30,393 nt of DNA, from assembly GCA_024653985.1 (NCBI GenBank), contig JANLIS010000016.1:1-30393 (forward strand), written 5' to 3'. This document shows, piece after piece, positions 23,119-30,139 of the stretch. The stretch's first letter is position 1, and every line of letters begins with the position of its first letter. Below the pieces are notes generated by a model. It was not told where the DNA came from, did not search any database, and saw only the letters and a list, made by a program, of their open reading frames with translations. The DNA is from Candidatus Roizmanbacteria bacterium. Lineage in GTDB: Bacteria; Patescibacteriota; Microgenomatia; UBA1406; GWC2-37-13. The translations under genes were made by a program, and so were the position numbers.

Positions 23119-24083
23119 AAAAAATAACTGTAATTGGAGGAGGAACGGGAACGTTTGTAGTTCTTTCCGGCTTAAAAAAATATCCATTGGACCTATCAGT
23201 TGTCGTGACTATGATGGATTCCGGGGGTTCAACAGGACGCCTAAGAGACCAATTAGGTATATTACCGCCAGGTGATCTGCGTCAATGTTTGGTAGCACTT
23301 TCGGACGCACCATTACTTTGGAGAAAACTTTTTTTGTATAGATTTGAAAAGGGAGACCTAGAAGGACATAATTTTGGTAATATTTTTTTGGCCGCATTAG
23401 AAAAGGTTAGCGATTCATATGATAATGCAATAGATACCGCATCTTATGTCCTTAAAACCAAAGGTAAGGTAATTCCTGTCACCTTTAATAAACTGCACCT
23501 GGTTGCTGAATATGAAAACGGTCAAAAGATAACAGGAGAAGGTTTGATCGATGAAAACCACTCGGAAAAATCACGTATAAAAACCGCTTATCTAGAGCCG
23601 CAGGGGAACGCTAATCCTGTAGCAATAAAAAGTATAGAAGAATCAGAGTACATTGTCATAGGACCAGGTGATCTCTATACAAGCATAATTCCGGTCCTTT
23701 TGGTCAATGATGTGAAAGAGGCAATGAAAAAAAGTAAAGCTAAGATTATATACATCATGAATATGATGACCAAGTCAGGACAAACAACGAACTATAAGGC
23801 ATCAGATCACGTAAAAGACTTGGTTAAATATTTGGGAAAAGAACCCGATTATATTTTAATTAACAATGGCGCTATTTCCGAGGAGATTTTAGCGAGCTAT
23901 AAGAAGTATAATGAGGTTAAAGTTGCCAATGATCTGAATAAGAACGGTTACCAGATCATTGAAAAAGACCTGGTTGACGTAAAAAAAGTTGAAAAAAACT
24001 CATCGGATATTTTATACCGAAGTATTTTACGCCATGATTCAGAAAAGGTTGCTGGAGAATTAAAAAAAATATTTTATGTTTAA
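23115..24083 (+). CDS. yvcK: YvcK / CofD-like gluconeogenesis factor
   Basis: YvcK proteins bind UDP-sugars, above all UDP-GlcNAc, and influence growth on gluconeogenic carbon, cell shape and wall synthesis. The 322 aa product matches the family length and its signatures: IGGGTGTFVVLSGLKKY, VVTMMDSGGSTGRLRDQLGILPPGDLRQCLVALS, EGHNFGNIFLAALEKVS, YIVIGPGDLYTSIIPVLLV and YIMNMMTKSGQTTNY. Four-base overlap with the GlmU-like gene and an eight-base overlap with dgkA imply a tightly coupled unit. A neighbour producing its ligand UDP-GlcNAc fits a sensing role. Confidence 0.95.
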   Translation: MKKITVIGGGTGTFVVLSGLKKYPLDLSVVVTMMDSGGSTGRLRDQLGILPPGDLRQCLVALSDAPLLWRKLFLYRFEKGDLEGHNFGNIFLAALEKVSDSYDNAIDTASYVLKTKGKVIPVTFNKLHLVAEYENGQKITGEGLIDENHSEKSRIKTAYLEPQGNANPVAIKSIEESEYIVIGPGDLYTSIIPVLLVNDVKEAMKKSKAKIIYIMNMMTKSGQTTNYKASDHVKDLVKYLGKEPDYILINNGAISEEILASYKKYNEVKVANDLNKNGYQIIEKDLVDVKKVEKNSSDILYRSILRHDSEKVAGELKKIFYV

Positions 24084-24432
24084 AAGACACACCATTTCAT
24101 TTAAAAACGCATTTCGCGGATTAATTTGGGCATTGAAAACCCAGCCAAATTATAAAATTCATTTATTTTTGTCATTGATATCGATCGGAACGGGATTTTG
24201 GTTAAAAATTTCTTACACTGAATTTTTAATAATAGTTTTTTTAATTACGGTTGGCTTGGTAATTGAAACTATTAATACGTCAATTGAAGCGGCTAGCGAT
24301 GCTATTGACACAAAGATAAGAGAGGATATTAGGATCACTAAAGATGTTTCAGCGGCAGCGATGCTAATTTATGCGATTGGCGCAACTATTATTGCCTTGA
24401 TGATATTTGTACCTAAGATCATGAAAATTTAG
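24076..24432 (+). CDS. dgkA: Diacylglycerol kinase family / undecaprenol kinase
   Basis: Small membrane kinases of this family phosphorylate undecaprenol (Gram-positive type) or diacylglycerol. In a dcw cluster the role is probably lipid-carrier supply for MraY. The 118 aa product has an amphipathic N-terminal helix (SFKNAFRGLIWALKTQPNYKIH), three membrane segments, and the family signature ETINTSIEAASDAI (64-77) with the catalytic and metal-binding Glu and Asn, followed by KDVSAAAML. It overlaps yvcK by eight bases. Its TAG stop is the first three bases of a 32-base hairpin repeat, so its C-terminal end may have been set by insertion of that element. Confidence 0.92.
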   Translation: MFKRHTISFKNAFRGLIWALKTQPNYKIHLFLSLISIGTGFWLKISYTEFLIIVFLITVGLVIETINTSIEAASDAIDTKIREDIRITKDVSAAAMLIYAIGATIIALMIFVPKIMKI

Positions 24433-24461
24433 TCTGGATCCCCGCCTTCGCGGGGATGACA
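24430..24461 (+). repeat. REP-like hairpin repeat, family A, copy 2
   Basis: This 32-base element starts with the dgkA TAG stop. GTC pairs with GAC, and after a TGG bulge ATCCCCGC pairs with GCGGGGAT around CTTC. It differs from the copy at 817-848 at two bases that form one stem pair. The element fills most of the spacer up to mraY (ATG 24470). Confidence 0.85.
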
Positions 24462-24469
24462 ATACAATT

Positions 24470-25507
24470 ATGTCAACATATTTATTCGCCGTCTTTGCTT
24501 CTTTCCTCCTCAATTTTATATTGATCGTTCCTTTTATTGATTTTCTTTATCGATTAAAATTTCAAAGACAAGAACAAAAAACCAAAGATTTTTTAAATAA
24601 GCCAACCCCTATTTTTGATCGTTTCAATAAACACAAGCGCGGAACTCCGATTGGAGGAGGAATCTTGATCTTACTGACGACGGTTTTTGTTTTTTTCTTT
24701 TTTATTTTTATGTATTCAATGTTCAAAAAGAATATTTTCAGTAATTATCCATCAGCTTCTTCAGAAATTTTGGTCATTATTTTTGCATTTTTATCATTTG
24801 GAATATTAGGATTTTTAGATGATTATAAAAAGATATTTTTTTGGCGGGAAAGTAATTTTTTTGGACTAAGGTTCAGGCATAAACTAATTATTGAGATTAT
24901 ACTTTCGCTAATAATATCTTACATGCTTTTTTTTAATTTAAAGATAAGTATAGTTTATATTCCTTTTTTTGGAGTTTTTGATATCTCATATTTTTATATC
25001 TTGTTTTCTTCATTTGTTATTATTTCCTTTGTCAATGCCGTCAATATCACAGACGGTTTGGATGGGCTGGCTAGTGGTATTTTACTTTTTGCGTTATTCG
25101 GTTTTTGGGTGATCTCAAGAGCGATTCTTGATGTACCGACTTCATTATTTCTTGCAGCTTGGATAGGCGGATTAATCGCTTTCCTTTATTTCAATATTTA
25201 TCCTGCGAGAATTTTTCTTGGTGATACAGGTTCCCTGTCATTTGGAGCAACATTTGCCGTGATCGGTTTGGTCTTGGGAAAGGCATTTGCACTACCTATC
25301 ATCGGAGGAGTTTTTATCATCGAAATTGGATCGTCATTGATCCAAATTATTGGTAAAAAATATTTTAATAAAAAACTTTTACCGGTCGCTCCGTTTCATT
25401 TATTCCTTCAACATAAAGGTTGGGAGGAGCCAAAAATTATTATGCGTTTGTGGCTGATCTCAATTGTCTTCGTTATCTTTGGCCTAATGATTGCGTTTAT
25501 GAAGTAG
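24470..25507 (+). CDS. mraY: Phospho-N-acetylmuramoyl-pentapeptide transferase MraY
   Basis: MraY moves phospho-MurNAc-peptide to undecaprenyl phosphate, making lipid I. The 345 aa, about ten-span protein carries KRGTPIGGG, the first Asp-rich motif DDYKK (117-121), NITDGLDGLASG (192-203) and FLGDTGSLSFGA. The third conserved block, normally a run of His in PLHHHFELKGW, reads APFHLFLQHKGWEE here, with only H310 at that position. It is otherwise normal. GACAAT (24458-24463), six bases before the ATG, is a weak -10 candidate and lies partly in the REP hairpin. The end overlaps by 11 bases the end of a convergent small gene. Confidence 0.95.
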   Translation: MSTYLFAVFASFLLNFILIVPFIDFLYRLKFQRQEQKTKDFLNKPTPIFDRFNKHKRGTPIGGGILILLTTVFVFFFFIFMYSMFKKNIFSNYPSASSEILVIIFAFLSFGILGFLDDYKKIFFWRESNFFGLRFRHKLIIEIILSLIISYMLFFNLKISIVYIPFFGVFDISYFYILFSSFVIISFVNAVNITDGLDGLASGILLFALFGFWVISRAILDVPTSLFLAAWIGGLIAFLYFNIYPARIFLGDTGSLSFGATFAVIGLVLGKAFALPIIGGVFIIEIGSSLIQIIGKKYFNKKLLPVAPFHLFLQHKGWEEPKIIMRLWLISIVFVIFGLMIAFMK

Positions 25508-25754
25508 ATTTAGAAGACTTAGATTTTTTTGCTTTAAACTGTTCAACTGCTGTGTGTTCGGTAAAGGCAAGACAGGCTACTCCCGTAATGCGGCAAAAAC
25601 TACTTTCCTTAAGAAATTCCCCGCATTTTAAAAAAGGAGTAAAAACTGGAAAATACAAATCACACATCGTTACATTTAAATTATCCGTACCGGTATATTC
25701 CCGCATACTTATACTGGCATTTATATTTTGTACATGAGCATTATGAACGGACAT
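25497..25754 (-). CDS. Hypothetical Cys-containing protein, antisense within the dcw cluster (85 aa)
   Basis: Not recognised. From ATG 25754 the product begins MSVHNAHVQNINASISMREY, has four cysteines with spacing C-x12-C-x9-C-x6-C (within MCDLYFPVF, LKCGEF, SSFCRI and VACLAF), and a polar basic tail (KAKKSKSSKSTS). Metal binding is possible. It is the only gene on the - strand inside the cluster. Its promoter is close to consensus (TTGACA, 17 bases, TAAAAT), ending eight bases before the ATG, so it is probably expressed, and its transcript would run antisense into the end of mraY. A TTG start at 25763 is less likely because it overlaps the -10. Confidence 0.65.
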   Translation of the reverse strand: MSVHNAHVQNINASISMREYTGTDNLNVTMCDLYFPVFTPFLKCGEFLKESSFCRITGVACLAFTEHTAVEQFKAKKSKSSKSTS

Positions 25755-25762
25755 ACGATGCA

Positions 25763-25791
25763 ATTTTACTTCTTCTTTTTCTTATTGTCAA
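25763..25791 (-). promoter_or_regulatory. Near-consensus promoter of the antisense Cys-containing gene
   Basis: On the - strand TTGACA (25791-25786), exactly 17 bases, then TAAAAT (25768-25763). ATG 25754 follows after eight bases. The spacer is AAGAAG-rich, and the block AGAAGAAGTAAAAT is shared with the region upstream of the gene at 8390-8713. Confidence 0.7.
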
Positions 25792-25824
25792 GAGGCGCTG
25801 AAAATTAAAAAAATGATTATCCAA

Positions 25825-25847
25825 GGTTTGATAAATCAAACCACTAC
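25825..25847 (-). repeat. REP-like GTAG hairpin, family B, copy 3, in the dcw cluster
   Basis: On the - strand GTAG (25847-25844), then T, then GGTTTGAT, two T, and ATCAAACC: an 8-bp perfect stem with GTAG at its foot, closely matching the copies inside the transposase gene at 8045-8181. It lies between the antisense small gene and ftsW. Confidence 0.75.
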
Positions 25848-25880
25848 ATTAACAGGAAAATAATTCATTTAAAATTATTC

Positions 25881-25886
25881 TATAAT
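25881..25886 (+). promoter_or_regulatory. ftsW -10 box
   Basis: A consensus TATAAT ends seven bases before the ftsW ATG (25894). No good -35 is visible. ftsW is preceded by a gene on the other strand and a REP hairpin, so a promoter here is expected. Confidence 0.55.
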
Positions 25887-25893
25887 ATATTTA

Positions 25894-26985
25894 ATGTTTA
25901 AAAAGTTATTTATTAGAAACAAATTCTTTCTACCACTAATCACAATCCCAATAATTTTATCATTGGTTGGTTTGATCTTTATCTTTGAAGCATCGGCAGT
26001 AAACAGTTCAAGAGTTTTTGGTGACAGCTTGCATTATTTAAAATCACAAGGTGTTTGGATTTTTCTAGGTCTCTTTGTGATAGCAATCTTTTCTTTTATT
26101 GATTATAAAAAACTTTATTTTCTTTCATTTGTTTCGTTGGTCCTTACAATTATTTTATTGGTGATAGTTCTTATTCCTGGTGTAGGGTCCAAGGTAGGGG
26201 GCGCTAGGCGATGGATAGATCTAGGTTTTTTTAGCTTGCAACCAACAGAACTCGCAAAATTTTCTGTGATAATTTATCTATCATCTTGGTTTTCCAACAA
26301 AGAAAAAAATAGATTTTTGCCTTTTATTTCGTTGATATGTTTTTTAGTTTTTTTGATCATTTTACAACCGGATATGGGTACAGCAATAATAATATTCGCA
26401 ATAAGTCTGATCATCTATTATTTTTCCGGAGCAAGGTTCATGGATTTCGTATATATATTTGGTGGTTCGGTTATAGGAATGTATTTTTTAATAAAAATGT
26501 CACCATATAGATTTAACCGCTTGTTGGCTTTTTTGAATCCTGCAGTTGACCCGCTGGGAATTTCATATCATATCAACCAAATTTTTATCTCTTTATCTTC
26601 AGGTGGTTTTTTTGGGCGAGGATTCGGGGCGTCACGTCAAAAGTACCTGTTTTTACCGGAAGCTCACACAGATTCGATCTATGCAATTATTGGGGAAGAA
26701 TATGGATTTATAGGTGGTCTGATCTTAATTGTTTTATATTTTGTTTTTGTATATAAAATCTATCATCTAATCAGATTAGCTCCTGATAGGCTCGCAAGAT
26801 TGATATTGATAGGGATTTTTGCTTTTTTTAATTTACAGTTTATCGTTAATCTGTCAGGAATGACCGGACTTTTTCCCATTGTTGGTGTTCCCATCCCATT
26901 TTTATCATATGGAGGAAGCAACCTACTGATATCATTTGCTTTGATCGGAATTATGTTGAACATAGAGAAGAGAGTGAAGGTATAA
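25894..26985 (+). CDS. ftsW: SEDS-family peptidoglycan glycosyltransferase FtsW
   Basis: FtsW polymerises lipid II with FtsI at the septum. The 363 aa, about ten-span protein has the SEDS blocks GGARRWIDLGFFSLQPTELAK, LQPDMGTAIII with the catalytic Asp, HTDSIYAIIGEEYGFIGG and GLFPIVGVPIPFLSYGGSNL. The last block is worded somewhat like RodA (GIPLPF-type), but the position between mraY and murG and the nearby ftsI and ftsQAZ favour FtsW. If the genome has only one SEDS protein, it might serve both elongation and division. Its stop TAA lies within a TATAAT that serves as the likely -10 of murG. Confidence 0.9.
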   Translation: MFKKLFIRNKFFLPLITIPIILSLVGLIFIFEASAVNSSRVFGDSLHYLKSQGVWIFLGLFVIAIFSFIDYKKLYFLSFVSLVLTIILLVIVLIPGVGSKVGGARRWIDLGFFSLQPTELAKFSVIIYLSSWFSNKEKNRFLPFISLICFLVFLIILQPDMGTAIIIFAISLIIYYFSGARFMDFVYIFGGSVIGMYFLIKMSPYRFNRLLAFLNPAVDPLGISYHINQIFISLSSGGFFGRGFGASRQKYLFLPEAHTDSIYAIIGEEYGFIGGLILIVLYFVFVYKIYHLIRLAPDRLARLILIGIFAFFNLQFIVNLSGMTGLFPIVGVPIPFLSYGGSNLLISFALIGIMLNIEKRVKV

Positions 26986-26986
26986 T
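26981..26986 (+). promoter_or_regulatory. murG -10 box overlapping the ftsW stop codon
   Basis: TATAAT (26981-26986) contains the ftsW TAA stop (26983-26985). The murG ATG (26993) follows after exactly six bases, so the predicted transcript begins on the ATG. TTGAAC at 26956-26961 is a possible -35 with a long 19-base spacer. Confidence 0.5.
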
Positions 26987-26992
26987 ATAAAT

Positions 26993-28099
26993 ATGAAATT
27001 ATTAATCACCGGGGGTCATCTTGCGCCCGCCTTAGCCTTAATAGAGGAACTTGAAAAAATTAGGAAGGAAGTAGATGTGATTTTTGTCGGAAGAAAATAT
27101 CCAACAGATAAAGAAAGAACATTATCCTTGGAATATAAAGAGATCAGTAAAAAAAACCTCACGTTTGTTTCGATAGAAGCAGGTCGGTTGAACAGAATAA
27201 TCTCTGTATCATCAATTATTAGTTTTGTCAGGATCCCTTTTGGATTTGTTCAGGCATTTTTTATTATCAACAAGTATAGGCCAGACAAGATCATGTCTTT
27301 TGGCGGCTACCTTGCCTTGCCTGTAGTTTTTTGGGGTTATATATTTAGAATTCCGGTTTTTACACACGAACAAACCATTAAACCAGGTTTAGCAAACAGA
27401 CTGATAAGTTTTTTTTCTAAAAAAATATTTGTTTCCTTTGATGAGGTAAAAAATAATTTCCCGGCAGATAAGACCTTTGTCTCCGGCAATCCCGTCAAAC
27501 CATCTGTTTTTAAAATATTGGAAAAGCCATTTGATATAAAAAAGGACCGACCTGTTATTTACATCACCGGAGGTTCTTTGGGATCACATAGTGTAAATTT
27601 ACATATTAAAAAGATCTTGGAACCTTTATTGGAAAAGTTTATAGTTATTCATCAAGTGGGTGATACAAAGGAGTATCACGATTATGAAGATCTGATAGAA
27701 ACAAAAAATAAATTACCTGAGGAGCTGAGGTCTCGTTATTTCCTTATAAAACATTTTTTTGATAGTCAGATAGGTTATGTCTATAATCTATCAGATCTGG
27801 TTATCGGGCGTGCGGGGGCAAATACTTTTTTTGAACTATTGGCATTAAATAAACCGGCACTCTTTATACCTTTACCTTGGTCTTCTGGCAGAGAACAACA
27901 ACATCATGCAGAAATTTTTACGAAGGTTGGTTGCGGAGAAATATTCCATCAGATCTCGCCAAGCGAAAAATTATTAAGACTAGTCTTTCAAATGGTAGAC
28001 AAAATTGATTATTACAAAGGTAATTTTAAAAATTTATCAAAATTTTATAAAAAAAATGTCTCTAAATACCTCATTGACGAAATTTTTAATCAGGATTAA
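26993..28099 (+). CDS. murG: Lipid II-forming GlcNAc transferase MurG
   Basis: MurG adds GlcNAc from UDP-GlcNAc to lipid I on the inner membrane face. The 368 aa GT-B protein shows GGYLALPVVFWGYIFRIPVFTHEQ, PGLANRLISFFSKKIFVSF, GNPVKPSVF, ITGGSLGSHSVN, and the nucleotide-sugar site GRAGANTFFELLALNKPALFIPLPW followed by REQQHHAEIF. The N-terminal glycine loop is short: MKLLITGGHLAPALAL, where most MurG proteins have an additional GGGT before GGH. The ATG at 26993 fits the promoter, and no upstream start would restore the loop, so the shortening is real. The 3' end overlaps the ftsQ start by 44 bases. Confidence 0.94.
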   Translation: MKLLITGGHLAPALALIEELEKIRKEVDVIFVGRKYPTDKERTLSLEYKEISKKNLTFVSIEAGRLNRIISVSSIISFVRIPFGFVQAFFIINKYRPDKIMSFGGYLALPVVFWGYIFRIPVFTHEQTIKPGLANRLISFFSKKIFVSFDEVKNNFPADKTFVSGNPVKPSVFKILEKPFDIKKDRPVIYITGGSLGSHSVNLHIKKILEPLLEKFIVIHQVGDTKEYHDYEDLIETKNKLPEELRSRYFLIKHFFDSQIGYVYNLSDLVIGRAGANTFFELLALNKPALFIPLPWSSGREQQHHAEIFTKVGCGEIFHQISPSEKLLRLVFQMVDKIDYYKGNFKNLSKFYKKNVSKYLIDEIFNQD

Positions 28100-28781
28100 G
28101 TTTTTTATTTTTTTCCTACTTCTTTGTTCATTATCATTTGCAGCGGTGTTTTTTGTATATCAATTTTTTCTTATTAAAAATATTCAGATTGTTTCGGATA
28201 AAAAATTTTCTTTATCAAATAAAAAGGAGTTGATAAATAAAAGTTTGATATTTGCCAATAGAGATGAAATATCTAAAAAAATAGTAAAAGACAACTACCC
28301 TATAAAAATAGCAACAGTTGAAAAGATATGGCCAAGTAGTTTAAAAATCTCTGTATCTTTTTATGAACCTTGTATCTCATTGGTTGTTAACAATGGTTTT
28401 TTTGAGTTGTCATGTGATGGGAGGATATTGAAAAAAACAAAAGATGTTCCGCAATATTTACCGGTGATAAATTACTACCAAAAACTGAACAGCGGATCTT
28501 TTCAGACTGGCGACTGGATCGATTATGAAGATATAAAAAGAGCATTATTTTTTGTTCAAAAGCTGAAAGAAATAAATCTTACGGCATTGACTATTGATAT
28601 CAAAGGACAAGATATGTTAGTATTTAATTTAATTGAAGGTAAGCAGATCATTTTTAGTAATAGTAAAGATAATAATACTCAAAATTATCAATTAGAGTTG
28701 ATCATTAAGCAGTTCAAAATTGAAGGCAAAGAGTTTAAAAAAATTGACTTGAGGTTTGATAAACCGATTATCCAGTTCTAA
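28056..28781 (+). CDS. ftsQ: FtsQ/DivIB-like division protein
   Basis: FtsQ links FtsL and partners to the rest of the divisome. From ATG 28056 the product is 241 aa: a short basic cytoplasmic segment (MSLNTSLTKFLIRIK), one membrane span (FFIFFLLLCSLSFAAVFFVYQF), a POTRA-like domain (KNIQIVSDKKFSLSNKKEL to WPSSLKISVSFYEP) and a beta-rich FtsQ domain ending KKIDLRFDKPIIQF. The start at 28056 lies inside the end of murG. An upstream TTG (28005) would add 17 residues and is less likely. The call rests on topology, the pattern of the POTRA domain, and position before ftsA and ftsZ. Confidence 0.88.
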   Translation: MSLNTSLTKFLIRIKFFIFFLLLCSLSFAAVFFVYQFFLIKNIQIVSDKKFSLSNKKELINKSLIFANRDEISKKIVKDNYPIKIATVEKIWPSSLKISVSFYEPCISLVVNNGFFELSCDGRILKKTKDVPQYLPVINYYQKLNSGSFQTGDWIDYEDIKRALFFVQKLKEINLTALTIDIKGQDMLVFNLIEGKQIIFSNSKDNNTQNYQLELIIKQFKIEGKEFKKIDLRFDKPIIQF

Positions 28782-28782
28782 A

Positions 28783-28856
28783 GTCTATAAAGTCTGAAAG
28801 TCTATAAAGTAAAACACTTTAAGGACTTTAAAAACTTTATGAACTTTATAAACTAA
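28783..28856 (+). repeat. Tandem/inverted AAAGTCTAT-type repeat between ftsQ and ftsA
   Basis: The left arm has AAAGTCTAT, AAAGTCTGA, AAAGTCTAT and AAAGT in tandem. The right arm has the complementary words ACTTTAAGG, ACTTTAAAA, ACTTTATGA and ACTTTATAA. Together they can form an imperfect hairpin of about 70 bases. The right arm ends in TATAAA (28847-28852), eight bases before the ftsA ATG, a candidate -10. Confidence 0.7.
28847..28852 (+). promoter_or_regulatory. Possible ftsA -10 box
   Basis: TATAAA ends eight bases before ATG 28861, the spacing seen at rpsO and mraZ. It lies in the right arm of the spacer repeat, and no -35 is visible. Confidence 0.35.
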
Positions 28857-28860
28857 CGTT

Positions 28861-30138
28861 ATGGCAGATAACTTAATTTGCGGAATCGATATAGGCAGTT
28901 CCAAGATTGCGACCGTTGTTGGGATGAGCTCATCTGAAACTGATGAACTGAAGATAATCGGTTTTAATACAACCACGGCTAGAGGAGTAAGGAAAGGATT
29001 GGTCGTCGATATTAAAGAAGCAACTGACGCCGTTGAAGAAAGTGTCGAAAAAGCGGAAAGGATGGCCGGTCACAAAATAAACAGAGCGTTTATTGCCGTC
29101 GGCGGGCCTCACATATCTTCTTTGAACTCTCATGGAATTGTGGCTGTTTCCAATCCTCAGGGAGAGATAAATGAAGAAGATGTTGAACGAGTCATAGAAG
29201 CTGCTAAAGCTATTTCGCTATCGTCAACCCGTCGAATCATAGAGGTTATTCCGAGAGATTATATTGTTGACGGGCAGTCGGGCATAAAAAATCCCATCGG
29301 TATGAGCGGAGTACGATTAGAAGTAGAAACACATATTATTACCGCGTCAACCACCAATTTAAAGAACCAAGAAAGGATTCTAAGCGATTTGGGAATTGAA
29401 AATCAAGGTTTTGTTTTTTCTGGATTAGCTTCAGCAGAGGCTGTCCTTACAAATACAGAAAAAGAATTGGGAATAGTATTAGTTGACATAGGAGGAGGAA
29501 AGATCGATTTTTCGATATATGTTGATGGAGCTCTCTCATATTCAACATCAATTCCGATCGGTGCGCGTCATATTTCAAACGACATTGCGGTCGGGTTGAG
29601 GGTATCTCTTGATTCAGCAGAAAAAATAAAAATCTTTTTAAGCAAAAATTTGGGAAAAAACACAACCTTTTCAGGAGAAAAGAAAAAAACTCCGCAAATA
29701 AACTTAAAAGAATTGGATCTACCGGAAGACCTGACAGAAGTTTCTTTGAAAACACTTGTAGACGGCATAGTTGCTCCCAGACTTGAAGAAATTTTTAAAT
29801 TGATCTTTGAAGAAATTGAAAAAAGCGGTTTTGGACAACAAATTCCGTCAGGACTTGTAATTACCGGTGGTGGTGCACTGACGATTGGAATGTTGGAAAC
29901 AGGTAAGAGGGTTGTAGGTCTTCCAATCAGAATAGGTTTCCCTGAGAAAGTATCGGGTCTTGTAGATGAGATAATCGATCCCCAATATGCGACGACAGTT
30001 GGTTTGTTATTGTATGGCAAAAACAATGTTTTTATTGATAAAGATAATTTTAAGAATTTTGGTAAAATATTAAAGGATTTTAAACTTGGTAATTCGGTTG
30101 ACGGCTTAAAGAATTTTTTTAAGCAGTTTATTCCATAA
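28861..30138 (+). CDS. ftsA: Cell division protein FtsA
   Basis: FtsA is an actin-like ATPase that ties FtsZ filaments to the membrane. The 425 aa product has the actin-fold phosphate loops [15 protein letters not shown] at the N-terminus and [15 protein letters not shown] at about 201-215, the SHS2/1C domain between them ([17 protein letters not shown]), and [14 protein letters not shown] for the adenosine site. The C-terminal end ([17 protein letters not shown]) is an amphipathic helix, the usual membrane-targeting sequence, reached after a short linker. It ends one base before ftsZ. Confidence 0.96.
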   Translation: MADNLICGIDIGSSKIATVVGMSSSETDELKIIGFNTTTARGVRKGLVVDIKEATDAVEESVEKAERMAGHKINRAFIAVGGPHISSLNSHGIVAVSNPQGEINEEDVERVIEAAKAISLSSTRRIIEVIPRDYIVDGQSGIKNPIGMSGVRLEVETHIITASTTNLKNQERILSDLGIENQGFVFSGLASAEAVLTNTEKELGIVLVDIGGGKIDFSIYVDGALSYSTSIPIGARHISNDIAVGLRVSLDSAEKIKIFLSKNLGKNTTFSGEKKKTPQINLKELDLPEDLTEVSLKTLVDGIVAPRLEEIFKLIFEEIEKSGFGQQIPSGLVITGGGALTIGMLETGKRVVGLPIRIGFPEKVSGLVDEIIDPQYATTVGLLLYGKNNVFIDKDNFKNFGKILKDFKLGNSVDGLKNFFKQFIP

Positions 30139-30139
30139 T

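Noticed and set aside
28005..28055. TTG start for ftsQ
   Set aside because: It would add 17 residues encoded deep within murG. ATG 28056 gives a normal short basic N-terminus before the membrane span.
29568..30026. A 152-codon - strand frame
   Set aside because: It is entirely antisense to ftsA, with no promoter or recognisable protein features.
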